A model generated the notes under the pieces. That model did not search any database. It was not told where the DNA came from and worked only from the letters and a program-made list of their open reading frames with translations. The position numbers and the translations under genes were made by a program. 8,546 bases of DNA from Parvularcula sp964484475 (GTDB lineage Bacteria > Pseudomonadota > Alphaproteobacteria > Caulobacterales > Parvularculaceae), in NCBI GenBank assembly GCA_964484475.1, contig CAZAFU010000115.1:1-8546 (forward strand), read 5' to 3'. Shown here one piece after another: positions 1 through 6,216 of this stretch. Within the stretch, counting starts at the first letter, position 1, and each line of letters opens with the position of its first letter.

Positions 1-13
1 AGGTCTTGGCCAT
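1..13 (-). CDS. rpsR: Start of a gene behind rpsF, probably 30S ribosomal protein S18 (partial)
   Basis: Only four codons (Met-Ala-Lys-Thr) lie inside the window; the rest runs off the left edge. The start is supported by a clear GGAGG ribosome binding site (complement of 23-27) nine bases before the ATG, overlapping the last codons of rpsF, and by a gap of just three bases after the rpsF stop. The name rests on gene order: rpsR normally follows rpsF in proteobacteria, and S18 binds S6 in the platform of the 30S subunit. The four residues alone cannot prove identity. Confidence 0.55.
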
Positions 14-16
14 GGT

Positions 17-361
17 TTAGCGCCTCCGGTCGTCGCGGTCGCGGCGGGACATCACGGGCGAGGGCTCCGGATCCAGCTCGTCGACGCGCAGGGTCATGAA
101 ACGAAGAATGTCCTCTTTCAGGCGCATCTGGCGCTCCATCTCGGCAACCGCTTCGTGCGGCGCTTCGATGTGCATGAGCGAGTAATGGCCCTTGCGGTTC
201 TTCTTGATCTTGTACTGAAGGTTGCGGAGGCCCCAGTATTCGGCCTTTTCGACCTTGCCGCCATTTTCCTTCAGGATGGATTGGAGTTCCTCGGTGATGA
301 GGTCCACCTGCGCGGGGCTCACGTCCTGCCGCGCGATATAGATATGCTCGTAGAGAGCCAT
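17..361 (-). CDS. rpsF: 30S ribosomal protein S6
   Basis: Product of 114 residues. S6 sits on the platform of the small ribosomal subunit, where it binds 16S rRNA together with S18. The N-terminus MALYEHIYIARQDVS, the central EYWGLRNLQYKIKKNRKGHY segment and the following MHIEAPHEAVAEMERQM are typical of bacterial S6 (ferredoxin-like fold). The last 20 or so residues are a charged, Arg/Asp-rich tail (RRDRDDRRR), as is common for S6 C-termini. The ATG at 361 is chosen because MALYEHI is the conserved start and a TAGGA sequence precedes it; the reading frame is open further upstream but that extension is unlike S6. The gene is followed after three bases by the probable rpsR, so they are very likely co-transcribed. 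A hairpin lies in the leader at 409-430. Confidence 0.96.
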   Translation of the reverse strand: MALYEHIYIARQDVSPAQVDLITEELQSILKENGGKVEKAEYWGLRNLQYKIKKNRKGHYSLMHIEAPHEAVAEMERQMRLKEDILRFMTLRVDELDPEPSPVMSRRDRDDRRR

Positions 362-686
362 GGTCCTACCCTTGTCTGGCAGCGGAGACGGGGCGCGGGA
401 ACGCCGGGCCGCCTTCGGCTCGCAAGGCGGTGGGAGGATCCCGGTTGCCAAGCGACCGCTGCTCGAAGTCGCGCCGGCTAGCCGATCATGCGGTTTTCGG
501 CAAGACCCTCCGGGCCTTCCCGGCAGGTTCCCGAACCCTTCCTGAACGAGCGGGAAGCAGCGAGGGTGAAGGTCAGGATCGGGATGGGCTCGCCGGCAAT
601 ACCCCCGTAGCCGCGCTCATCCTCTCCCGCGCCCCAACATGACGGCAGTGTCATCCAAGGATGTTGCATTCTTCGGCCTGCGACAT
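362..686. other. Long gene-free stretch upstream of rpsF
   Basis: No convincing coding region: the open frames here lack ribosome binding sites and resemble no family I know. The stretch must hold the rpsF promoter (minus strand). A weak candidate is TTGCCG with TAGCCG 17 bases downstream (minus strand, about 475-503), too degenerate to call. Near its right end are two small dyads: ATGAC and GTCAT separated by six bases (639-654), and CATCC-AA-GGATG (652-663). They lie just before the 41-bp element at 687 and could be binding sites. Confidence 0.4.
409..430 (-). promoter_or_regulatory. Hairpin in the rpsF leader
   Basis: On the minus strand the rpsF leader can form a perfect 7-bp stem, CCGCCTT pairing with AAGGCGG, with an 8-base loop, about 48 bases before the rpsF ATG. 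The stem is preceded by CCCACCGCC. Many bacteria carry an S6:S18-binding leader with conserved CCG near a hairpin, through which the proteins repress their own synthesis. This hairpin may be such a site, but I have only matched it loosely. In such GC-rich DNA a 7-bp stem can also arise by chance. Confidence 0.25.
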
Positions 687-727
687 CTTGTAATTCATCG
701 AGAAGCGATAATATCGAATATCGATGA
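687..727 (+). promoter_or_regulatory. 41-bp AT-rich promoter/operator-like element, copy 1
   Basis: An AT-rich island in GC-rich DNA. It begins CTTGTAA and continues with repeated ATCGA-type half-sites: ATCGA at 697-701, the perfect dyad CGATA-A-TATCG at 706-716, and ATATCGAT at 718-725. It aligns without gaps to 1382-1422, 34 of 41 bases identical. Each copy stands before a very small plus-strand gene with its own terminator. TTGTAA could serve as a -35 box with TATCGA as a poor -10 box after 18 bases, so the dyads would overlap the promoter. The bound regulator is unknown and is not encoded in the window. Confidence 0.6.
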
Positions 728-817
728 GGGTGGTCCTCATCACCAGTCCGGTATCTTCGACAACCCCGCCGGACGCCAACCAGAGCGATGTTTGAGCGGC
801 CCCGGCCGTTGATGCCC

Positions 818-848
818 CCGGCTTGCCGGAACGACGAGGCTTGCCTCG
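818..848 (+). other. Two tandem small hairpins in the leader of the UrcA-family gene
   Basis: CCGGC-TT-GCCGG (818-829) is followed after five bases by CGAGGC-TT-GCCTCG (835-848). Both are perfect stems with tiny TT (or CTTG) loops, ending 20 bases before the AGGAGG ribosome binding site of the gene at 881. They could stabilise or regulate the roughly 150-base leader, but no T-run follows, so this is not a terminator. Confidence 0.35.
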
Positions 849-880
849 AGCATCGCTCACCATGGTCAGGAGGAAATACC

Positions 881-1195
881 ATGTTGATGTCGATTGTCGC
901 CGCTACCCTTTCGCTCACGGCCGCCGCCGCCGCCGGGTCCCACTCCGTCAGCGTCGAGGTCTCGAACAGGGACCTTGCCACCGCCGCCGGTCAGCAGAAC
1001 GTCTATGCGAGCTTCAAGAAAGCCGCGACCAAGACGTGCCTGAACGAGTACCGCCGGAGCAGGAATTTCGTCAGCCTGAGAAACTGCGAAGGCGACCTTC
1101 TCGAGGCGCTGGTCGAGGACCTGAACCACCAGGGAGTCGCCGCGATCCATTATGGTGATGCTGGCGTCCGCTACGCCGAAACCGGCAAGCAATAG
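881..1195 (+). CDS. UrcA family protein, exported, function unknown
   Basis: Product of 104 residues with an N-terminal signal peptide (hydrophobic, Ala-rich, residues 1-18, likely cut near AAAA-G), so periplasmic or outside the cell. The mature part has the layout of the alphaproteobacterial UrcA family: a beta segment HSVSVEVSNRDLAT, then a helix ASFKKAATKTC, and a second Cys (C53 and C69, probably a disulfide), then ALVEDLN. No biochemical role is known for the family. The ATG at 881 is preceded by AGGAGG at 868-873 with ideal spacing. The frame stays open upstream to 788, but that start lacks a binding site and would bury the signal peptide. The gene is monocistronic: it lies behind the 687-727 element and ends in a strong terminator at 1284. 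The tail after residue 85 is less typical and may be lineage-specific. Confidence 0.8.
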   Translation: MLMSIVAATLSLTAAAAAGSHSVSVEVSNRDLATAAGQQNVYASFKKAATKTCLNEYRRSRNFVSLRNCEGDLLEALVEDLNHQGVAAIHYGDAGVRYAETGKQ

Positions 1196-1283
1196 GTGCG
1201 CGCAGAAGCGGGATAGCCCTTCAGGACCGGAGTTCTGTCCCCTCCAGGTCCTCCTGCCCAGGGGATGCCCGCCAGCGCCACCG

Positions 1284-1319
1284 AAAGCCGTCCCGGCCTC
1301 AAGGCCGGGGCGGCTTTTT
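1284..1319 (+). terminator. Strong intrinsic terminator of the UrcA-family gene
   Basis: A 15-bp stem: AAAGCCG and CCCGGCC on the left pair with GGCCGGG and CGGCTTT on the right through one T-G wobble, with a TCAA loop (1299-1302) and a run of five T. It lies 88 bases after the stop codon at 1195. The A-rich left foot would give a short T-run on the other strand, but no gene needs it there. Confidence 0.93.
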
Positions 1320-1381
1320 CATGTCTGCCGACCCCTGCGGCAACTTTTTGCTTGACGCAGCGAAAAAAGTCAGAAGCAGCC

Positions 1382-1422
1382 CTTGTAAATTATCGAAAAG
1401 CGACAACATCGAATAACGATAA
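1382..1422 (+). promoter_or_regulatory. 41-bp AT-rich promoter/operator-like element, copy 2
   Basis: Second copy of the element at 687-727, ungapped, 34 of 41 bases identical. Shared parts include CTTGTAA, ATCGA, AAGCGA, CATCGAATA-type and CGAT blocks. The central dyad is weaker here (CGACA-A-CATCG). It ends 72 bases before the ATG of the 34-residue peptide. The flanks of the two copies do not match, so selection on the element itself, or an old duplication with only the element conserved, is more likely than a recent copy. Confidence 0.6.
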
Positions 1423-1494
1423 GCAAGACAGCTTGTCGCGTAAGGGTTCAAACGGCGGAAGCTTCAATCCGCACCATGATGAAAGGAAACCACC

Positions 1495-1599
1495 ATGACC
1501 ATCGGACGCCTCGCACAGACCGTCATCACCATCGCCGCAGTCTCTCTCGTGACCGTCGGCCTCACCTCCGCACTCAGCGGACTGACGGTTCTCGTTTGA
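1495..1599 (+). CDS. 34-residue hydrophobic peptide, function unknown
   Basis: Product MTIGRLAQTVITIAAVSL followed by VTVGLTSALSGLTVLV. After one Arg at position 5 it is almost entirely hydrophobic or small residues, so it should be a single membrane segment, or a signal-peptide-like molecule. Support for a real gene: an AAAGGA ribosome binding site (about 1481-1486) seven to eight bases before the ATG, an AT-rich promoter-like element at 1382-1422, codons ending mostly in C or G as in neighbouring genes, and a strong terminator 31 bases after the TGA. No family is recognised. It could be a small membrane protein, a peptide hormone-like or toxin-like peptide, or the remnant of a larger exported protein. 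There is no second gene in the unit, so no antitoxin or processing partner is visible. Confidence 0.6.
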   Translation: MTIGRLAQTVITIAAVSLVTVGLTSALSGLTVLV

Positions 1600-1630
1600 C
1601 AGATCCTGCCAAGCGCCAGAACCCGAAGAG

Positions 1631-1665
1631 AAAGCCGCCCGGAACATTTTCCGAGCGGCTTTTTT
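1631..1665 (+). terminator. Intrinsic terminator of the 34-residue peptide gene
   Basis: Outer stem AAAGCCGC/GCGGCTTT (1631-1638 with 1655-1662), one C-A mismatch, inner stem CGGAA/TTCCG, CATT loop, and six T ending at 1665. It also lies 20 bases beyond the tal stop on the opposite strand; there the trailing run is only TTT, so it may work weakly in both directions. Confidence 0.9.
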
Positions 1666-1685
1666 CGTGTCCGGGGGGTGGCGTC

Positions 1686-2339
1686 TCAGAGGATCGACTG
1701 CCCCGTGCCCTGCCAGTCCTTCACGAAGGCATCGAGGCCCTTGTCCGTAAGGGGATGGCCCAGCAGAGACTTGAAGACCTTGGGCGGGATGGTCGCGACA
1801 TCGGCGCCCAGAAGCGCGCTGTCCTTGACGTGCTGCGGTCCGCGGATCGAGGCGGCAAGGATCTGGGTGTCGTAGTCCTGCGCATCGTAAAGAGCGCGGA
1901 TCTCCCCGATCAGCTCGAGGCCGGAGCTGCCGATATCGTCGAGCCTGCCGATGAACGGGGAAATGTAGGTCGCCCCCGCCTTGGCCGCGAGCCAGGCCTG
2001 CGTCGCGGTGAAGCAGAGGGTGACATTCGTGTCGATGTCTTCATCGGTCAGTACGCGGCAGGCTTTCAGGCCGTCCCACGTCAGGGGGAGCTTGACGACG
2101 ACGTTCGATGCGATTTCGGCAAGCACGCGGCCTTCCTCGACCATGGTCGCAGCTTCGGTCGAAGCGACCTCGGCGGAAACAGGCCCGTCCGTCATCTGAC
2201 AGATTTCCGCGATCACGTCCTTGAAGTCCCGTCCCGACTTCGCGATCAGGGAGGGGTTGGTTGTGCAGCCGTCCACGAGCCCGGTGGCGAAGGCCTCCTT
2301 CAGCTCGTCGGTGTCGGCGGTGTCGATAAAGATTTTCAT
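1686..2339 (-). CDS. tal: Transaldolase, class 3 (TalC/FSA-like)
   Basis: Product of 217 residues, the usual length of the short TalC/fructose-6-phosphate aldolase group, a cytoplasmic TIM barrel of the non-oxidative pentose phosphate pathway. Visible motifs: TTNPSL (26-31) and the Schiff-base lysine in VVVKLPLTWDG (K83). The loop SPFIGRLDDIGSSG has Phe at 129. In Escherichia coli FSA this position is Tyr (Y131) and in true transaldolase TalB it is Phe (F178), so I infer transaldolase rather than fructose-6-phosphate aldolase activity. The gene starts 26 bases after the purD stop, so they form one operon. An AGGAG lies about ten bases before the ATG. Linking a pentose phosphate enzyme to purD fits the need for ribose-5-phosphate in purine synthesis, though this is inference. 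Confidence 0.93.
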   Translation of the reverse strand: MKIFIDTADTDELKEAFATGLVDGCTTNPSLIAKSGRDFKDVIAEICQMTDGPVSAEVASTEAATMVEEGRVLAEIASNVVVKLPLTWDGLKACRVLTDEDIDTNVTLCFTATQAWLAAKAGATYISPFIGRLDDIGSSGLELIGEIRALYDAQDYDTQILAASIRGPQHVKDSALLGADVATIPPKVFKSLLGHPLTDKGLDAFVKDWQGTGQSIL

Positions 2340-2365
2340 GGGCAGGATGCTCCTCGGTCGGTGTG

Positions 2366-3595
2366 TCAGAAGCCGGCGGCGATGTCGCGCCGGTAGAACC
2401 CTTCGGGCCAGTCGATCGTACCGGCGGCGCGGTAGACCCTTTCACGGGCTTCGGCCAGATCGCGCCCAAGAGACGTGACCGACAGGACCCGTCCCCCCTG
2501 GGCGGTCAGGGCGTCGCCGTCACGTCCGGTCCCTGCGTGGAAGATCACGGTGTCGTCGACCTTCGCCGCTTCTTCGAGCCCGCTGATCCGGGAGCCCTTC
2601 CTGTAGGAGCCGGGATAGCCTTTCGCCGCGTACGTGACGAGGACGCCCGCGTCGTCGATCCAGTCGAGACCGACCCCGCCGAGACGCCCGGTCGCCGCCC
2701 CCCAGAGGGACGGAACGATGTCCGAGCGCAGCCGCCGCATCAGGAGCTGGCATTCGGGATCGCCGAACCGGCAGTTGTATTCGACGAGCCTGGGTCCTTC
2801 GGCGGTGACCATCAGCCCTGCATAAAGAACCCCGCGATAGGTCACGCCGCGCGCCTTCAGCGCCGCCAGCGTCGGCTCGATGATCTCGCGATAGGCGCGG
2901 TCCTCGAGCTCGAGGTTCCAGCGCGGGGGAGGGGAGACCGCTCCCATCCCGCCCGTGTTCGGGCCTTCGTCGCCGTCATGGGCGCGCTTGTAGTCCGAGG
3001 CGGAGCCGAACCGCTGGATGGCCGTCCCGTCGGTCACCGCGAAGACCGACACTTCGTAGCCTTCCATGAACTCCTCGATCACCACCGATCCCGAAAGCCC
3101 GATAAGCTGGTCGATCGCTTCTTCGGCCCGCTGGCGGTCCTCGGCGATGATCACGCCCTTGCCCGCGGCGAGCCCGTCGGCCTTGATGACGAAGGGCGCG
3201 GAGAACTCGCCGAGGAAGCTCTTCGCCTCCCTCGGATCGGAGAAGCTGCCGTAGCGGGCCGTCGGCACCCCGGCCTCATCGCAGATCATCTTGGTGAAGG
3301 CCTTCGAGGCCTCCAGCCGGGCAGCAGCCTGCGACGGGCCGAAGACCGGGATTCCCGCAGCCGCGAGGCGGTCGGCGAGACCGTCGGCGAGAGGCTGCTC
3401 GGGCCCGACCACGACCAGGTCGATTCGCTCCTCTTTGGCATAGGCCACAGGGTCCTCGACGCCGATGCAGGTCCCAAGCTCCGCCATGCCCGGATTGCCG
3501 GGTGCGCAGATCAGCCTTTTGACCAGCGGGCTCTGGGCGATTTTCCATGCCAGGGCATGCTCGCGCCCGCCCGAGCCGATAAGGAGGATGTTCAC
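2366..3595 (-). CDS. purD: Phosphoribosylamine--glycine ligase (GAR synthetase)
   Basis: Product of 409 residues, cytoplasmic, ATP-dependent ligation of glycine to phosphoribosylamine, second step of purine synthesis. N-terminal MNILLIGSGGREHALAW and GPEQPL (64-69), ATP-grasp region with PFVIKADGLAAGKGV (134-148), GPNTGGMGA (211-219) and VEYNCRFGDPECQ (271-283) mark the family. It is a little shorter than the usual 420-430; the loop before VVIEEF (near residue 168) lacks the FGDAG-like insert seen in many homologues. The usual DHKR motif reads DYKR (201-204). Translation begins at GTG 3595 with GAGAGG upstream, since the family starts exactly at MNILLIGSGG. It is first gene of the purD-tal operon and divergent from the membrane protein gene at 3664. 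Confidence 0.96.
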   Translation of the reverse strand: MNILLIGSGGREHALAWKIAQSPLVKRLICAPGNPGMAELGTCIGVEDPVAYAKEERIDLVVVGPEQPLADGLADRLAAAGIPVFGPSQAAARLEASKAFTKMICDEAGVPTARYGSFSDPREAKSFLGEFSAPFVIKADGLAAGKGVIIAEDRQRAEEAIDQLIGLSGSVVIEEFMEGYEVSVFAVTDGTAIQRFGSASDYKRAHDGDEGPNTGGMGAVSPPPRWNLELEDRAYREIIEPTLAALKARGVTYRGVLYAGLMVTAEGPRLVEYNCRFGDPECQLLMRRLRSDIVPSLWGAATGRLGGVGLDWIDDAGVLVTYAAKGYPGSYRKGSRISGLEEAAKVDDTVIFHAGTGRDGDALTAQGGRVLSVTSLGRDLAEARERVYRAAGTIDWPEGFYRRDIAAGF

Positions 3596-3622
3596 AGGCC
3601 AGAACCTCTCGCTAATGTCCTT

Positions 3623-3632
3623 GTCACGTGAC
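3623..3632. promoter_or_regulatory. Perfect 10-bp palindrome between purD and the divergent gene
   Basis: GTCACGTGAC lies in the short region between the GTG of purD (3595) and the proposed ATG at 3664. A perfect dyad in a divergent promoter region is a plausible operator for either or both units. No regulator is known to me for this site in alphaproteobacteria, and a 10-bp palindrome can occur by chance. Confidence 0.3.
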
Positions 3633-3663
3633 GGCCTATACCCGGGCCCCGAGGCTGACGTCC

Positions 3664-4557
3664 ATGTTGCGAATGAGGTTGTTACGAGCGGCGGTGCGCG
3701 TGAGGCACCTGAGCCGGCACGAAGGGTTTCTCGCCCTGCGCCGGCGGGTGCGCCCGTTCGCGCCCTATCTCGGCTCCGGGCTTCTCAACCTCGCGCTGAT
3801 CCTCGTCCTCGCGCTGGGCTACACCTCCTTCGTCGCGAAAGGCCGGCTCGGTGCAGGCACCGGAGAGCGGGTGGTCACCGTGCAGCTTTTCGAGAACCTG
3901 CCCGATAACCCGCTCGAACCCGAACTCAGGGCGGAGGATGACGAACAGCCGCAGGAGGACGCCGAGATGGGGGCGGAGACCCTGCCCGAAGGCGCGGCCA
4001 TCGAGAGCGGGGAGGATGTCGGGGAGACCGAAGGCGGCGAGGCCCCCGAAACCGAGCTTGGCGAACAGGTCACCGCACCCCAGGTCGGCGTTGCCGTCCC
4101 GCAGATCGCGCTTCCCGACGTCGACGCAGGGGAGGGGCGCCCCGACGGGGTGGTCGGTGTCGACTGCTACCGCATCTTCGCCGGCGAGCGGGACAAGGCC
4201 CTCGAATGCGCCGGCCGCGAGATCCTCTCGGGCTGGCGGGCGGAGGTCGCGAATCTCGGCGAGGACTGGCGCCGCTTCGAGCGTCTCCTCGGCAGGGAGG
4301 GGCGGCAGATCCGCTACGGCCCTCTCAGGAGCGACCGTGACCCGATCATGCGCGGCTACAATCCCGCCATGGCCGTGCCCCCCGAGGTGCAGGAGGCCTA
4401 CGCCCGGGAAGTCGCCCGACTGCGCTATGAGCAATATATCCGCGAGTATGGCAGGCCGGAGGATACCGCGAGCCGCGACGCGGTGAGGCGGAGCGAGGAC
4501 GCCGCGACCTACGACCCCCTCCAGCCGGAACATACCCTCGGCAAGGGTCCACCCTGA
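3664..4557 (+). CDS. Single-pass inner-membrane protein with acidic periplasmic linker, unknown function
   Basis: Product of 297 residues. An Arg-rich N-terminus (1-32) precedes one membrane segment (about 36-56, GSGLLNLALILVLALGYTSF), giving a cytoplasmic N-terminus and periplasmic bulk. Next come VVTVQLFENLP, an acidic Glu/Pro/Gly-rich linker (about 75-150) and a C-terminal charged domain. The domain holds two Cys in VDCYRIF and ALECAG, 15 residues apart, which may form a disulfide, and ends in helical RLRYEQYIREYGRPE. The overall plan resembles TonB or TolA energy transducers, but I see no TonB C-terminal signature. The ATG at 3664 is preferred because GAGG precedes it at good spacing; GTG at 3628 (12 residues longer) is the alternative and lacks one. 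xseA follows closely, and the pair is probably co-transcribed. Confidence 0.75.
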   Translation: MLRMRLLRAAVRVRHLSRHEGFLALRRRVRPFAPYLGSGLLNLALILVLALGYTSFVAKGRLGAGTGERVVTVQLFENLPDNPLEPELRAEDDEQPQEDAEMGAETLPEGAAIESGEDVGETEGGEAPETELGEQVTAPQVGVAVPQIALPDVDAGEGRPDGVVGVDCYRIFAGERDKALECAGREILSGWRAEVANLGEDWRRFERLLGREGRQIRYGPLRSDRDPIMRGYNPAMAVPPEVQEAYAREVARLRYEQYIREYGRPEDTASRDAVRRSEDAATYDPLQPEHTLGKGPP

Positions 4558-4608
4558 CGGGCACCGATGGCAGTGACGAAGCCCTGCCGATCTGCGATGA
4601 AGGTGCCG

Positions 4609-6189
4609 ATGACTTCCGAGAACGTTCCCGAATTTTCCGTCTCCCAGCTCGCCGGGCAGCTCAAGCGTACCATCGAGGACGCCTACGGCTATGTCCGGGT
4701 GCGCGGTGAGCTCGGCCGGGTGACGCGGGCAGGGTCGGGGCACGTCTATCTCGACCTCAAGGACGACCGCGCCGTCCTGTCTTCCGTGATGTGGAAGGGA
4801 ACGGCAGCGCGCCAGGCGGTGAAACCCGAGATGGGGATGGAGGTCATCGCCACCGGGCGCATGAGCACCTTCCCCGGCCAGTCCCGCTACCAGCTCATCA
4901 TCGACCAGCTGGCGCCCGCAGGGGCCGGCGCGCTGATGGCCCTCTTCGAGGAGCGGAAGAAGAAACTCGCCGAGGAAGGGCTCTTTGCCGCCGAGAGGAA
5001 GCGGGAGCTTCCCGCCCTGCCGCGGCGGATCGGGGTGGTGACCTCACCTTCGGGGGCGGTGATCCGGGACATCCTGCATCGCCTGCGCGACCGCTTTCCC
5101 AGCCACGTCATTGTCTGGCCGACCCTCGTTCAGGGAGAGAGCGCGCCCGCCGGGATCATTCGCGGGATCGAGGGACTGGCCGGACTGCCTGCCGACCGGA
5201 GGCCCGATGTCATCATCGTGGCTCGCGGCGGAGGGAGTCTCGAGGACCTCTGGTGTTTCAACGACGAGGGTGTGGTCAGGGCCGCGGCCGCCAGCCCCAT
5301 CCCGCTGATCTCCGCAGTGGGGCACGAGACCGACACCACTTTGATCGACTACGCCGCGGACCGGCGTGCACCGACGCCCACCGCCGCGGCCGAAATGGCC
5401 GTGCCCGTCCGCTCAGAACTGATGGCCATGACCGAGAGCCTCGGCGCCCGCCTTTCGCAGAGGCTAGGCGCAGTTCTCGAAGGTGCGCGGATGGCGCTGA
5501 GATCCGCCGAACGCGGCCTGGGAACGGCGGACCGGCTGACGATGCAACAGGACCAGCGCCTCGATGGGGCCGACGCGGCGCTACGCAGGCTCGAAGGACA
5601 GCTTACCGAACGGCCGGAAGGACGGCTTCTCGGTCTTGTCCCGCGGTTGCAGCTTTCTCTCCTGATGCGCCCGGTGGAGCGTCGGGAAGCCCAGCTGGAG
5701 CGCCTTGTCGCTGGTCTCGGCCGTGCGCAGGAGCGCCGGATCGACCAGGCTTCGAGCCGCTTCGATGCTCTCGCGCCAAGGCTATCACCGCGCCCTCTTC
5801 TCGAGAAGGGCAGGCAGGCGGACAAGGACCTGTGCGCCCGGCGCGAGCAGCTTTCCCAGCTCGGCGTGCGCCTCCTCGCCGACGCGCAGCAGCGGGTGGG
5901 CGGGGTCAGGCTGCCGCGCAATCTCGTCCTCTCACGGCTGTCCGAGCGGGAATCGGTGATCGACAGGGCCGGCCGGCTGCTCGAATCGCTGAGCCACAAG
6001 GCGGTCCTCGCACGGGGCTTCGCGATGGTGACCGGCGATGACGGCGCGCTGGTGACCAGCGCCAGGCAGGCGGCGGGAAGCGGCGTTCTCGACCTGACCT
6101 TCGCCGATGGCACCCACCGTGTGGGGCAGGCCGTCCGCAAGAAACGGCGCAGCGACACCGAGCCCGAGGACCAGCCAAGCCTCCTTTAA
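4609..6189 (+). CDS. xseA: Exodeoxyribonuclease VII large subunit
   Basis: Product of 526 residues. With XseB it degrades single-stranded DNA from both ends in the cytoplasm, acting in mismatch repair and removal of single-stranded tails. An N-terminal OB-fold (from about residue 7, EFSVSQLAGQLKRT, to about 103) binds DNA. The catalytic domain contains IGVVTSPSGAVIRDI, ARGGGSLEDLWCFNDE and SAVGHETDTTLIDYAADRRA, all strongly conserved. A long Arg/Gln/Leu-rich helical region follows, then LARGFAMV near the C-terminus. The ATG at 4609 is preferred (AAGG five bases before it, and the protein then begins just ahead of the conserved VPEFSVS); in-frame ATGs at 4567 and 4597 are possible. It starts about 50 bases after the membrane protein gene, or 9 bases if 4567 is used. 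The xseB gene is not here. Confidence 0.96.
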   Translation: MTSENVPEFSVSQLAGQLKRTIEDAYGYVRVRGELGRVTRAGSGHVYLDLKDDRAVLSSVMWKGTAARQAVKPEMGMEVIATGRMSTFPGQSRYQLIIDQLAPAGAGALMALFEERKKKLAEEGLFAAERKRELPALPRRIGVVTSPSGAVIRDILHRLRDRFPSHVIVWPTLVQGESAPAGIIRGIEGLAGLPADRRPDVIIVARGGGSLEDLWCFNDEGVVRAAAASPIPLISAVGHETDTTLIDYAADRRAPTPTAAAEMAVPVRSELMAMTESLGARLSQRLGAVLEGARMALRSAERGLGTADRLTMQQDQRLDGADAALRRLEGQLTERPEGRLLGLVPRLQLSLLMRPVERREAQLERLVAGLGRAQERRIDQASSRFDALAPRLSPRPLLEKGRQADKDLCARREQLSQLGVRLLADAQQRVGGVRLPRNLVLSRLSERESVIDRAGRLLESLSHKAVLARGFAMVTGDDGALVTSARQAAGSGVLDLTFADGTHRVGQAVRKKRRSDTEPEDQPSLL

Positions 6190-6216
6190 AATCTCCCGCC
6201 GGAAGCGGATCAGGCG

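Noticed and set aside
478..981. 167-codon minus-strand frame in the rpsF upstream region
   Set aside because: No ribosome binding site or recognisable domain; it crosses the 41-bp element and the start of the UrcA-family gene.
1476..2396. 306-codon plus-strand open frame covering the peptide gene and antisense to tal
   Set aside because: Its start overlaps the 34-residue gene, it runs through a terminator, and most of it is the opposite strand of the clear tal gene. Its Arg/Gly/Asp-rich composition is that of a GC-rich antisense frame.
2363..3631. 422-codon plus-strand open frame opposite purD
   Set aside because: It mirrors purD along its whole length; long antisense frames are usual in GC-rich DNA. 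No family features are visible.
3682..4743. 353-codon minus-strand frame opposite the membrane protein gene and the xseA start
   Set aside because: Low-complexity His/Pro/Gly-rich translation with no domain, and it spans two well-supported genes on the other strand.
4791..6041. 416-codon plus-strand frame inside xseA
   Set aside because: Arg/Gly/Ala-rich shifted frame of xseA, whose own frame carries all conserved exonuclease VII motifs.
6196..6212. Small CCGC/GCGG hairpin after xseA as a terminator
   Set aside because: Only four base pairs and no T-run.
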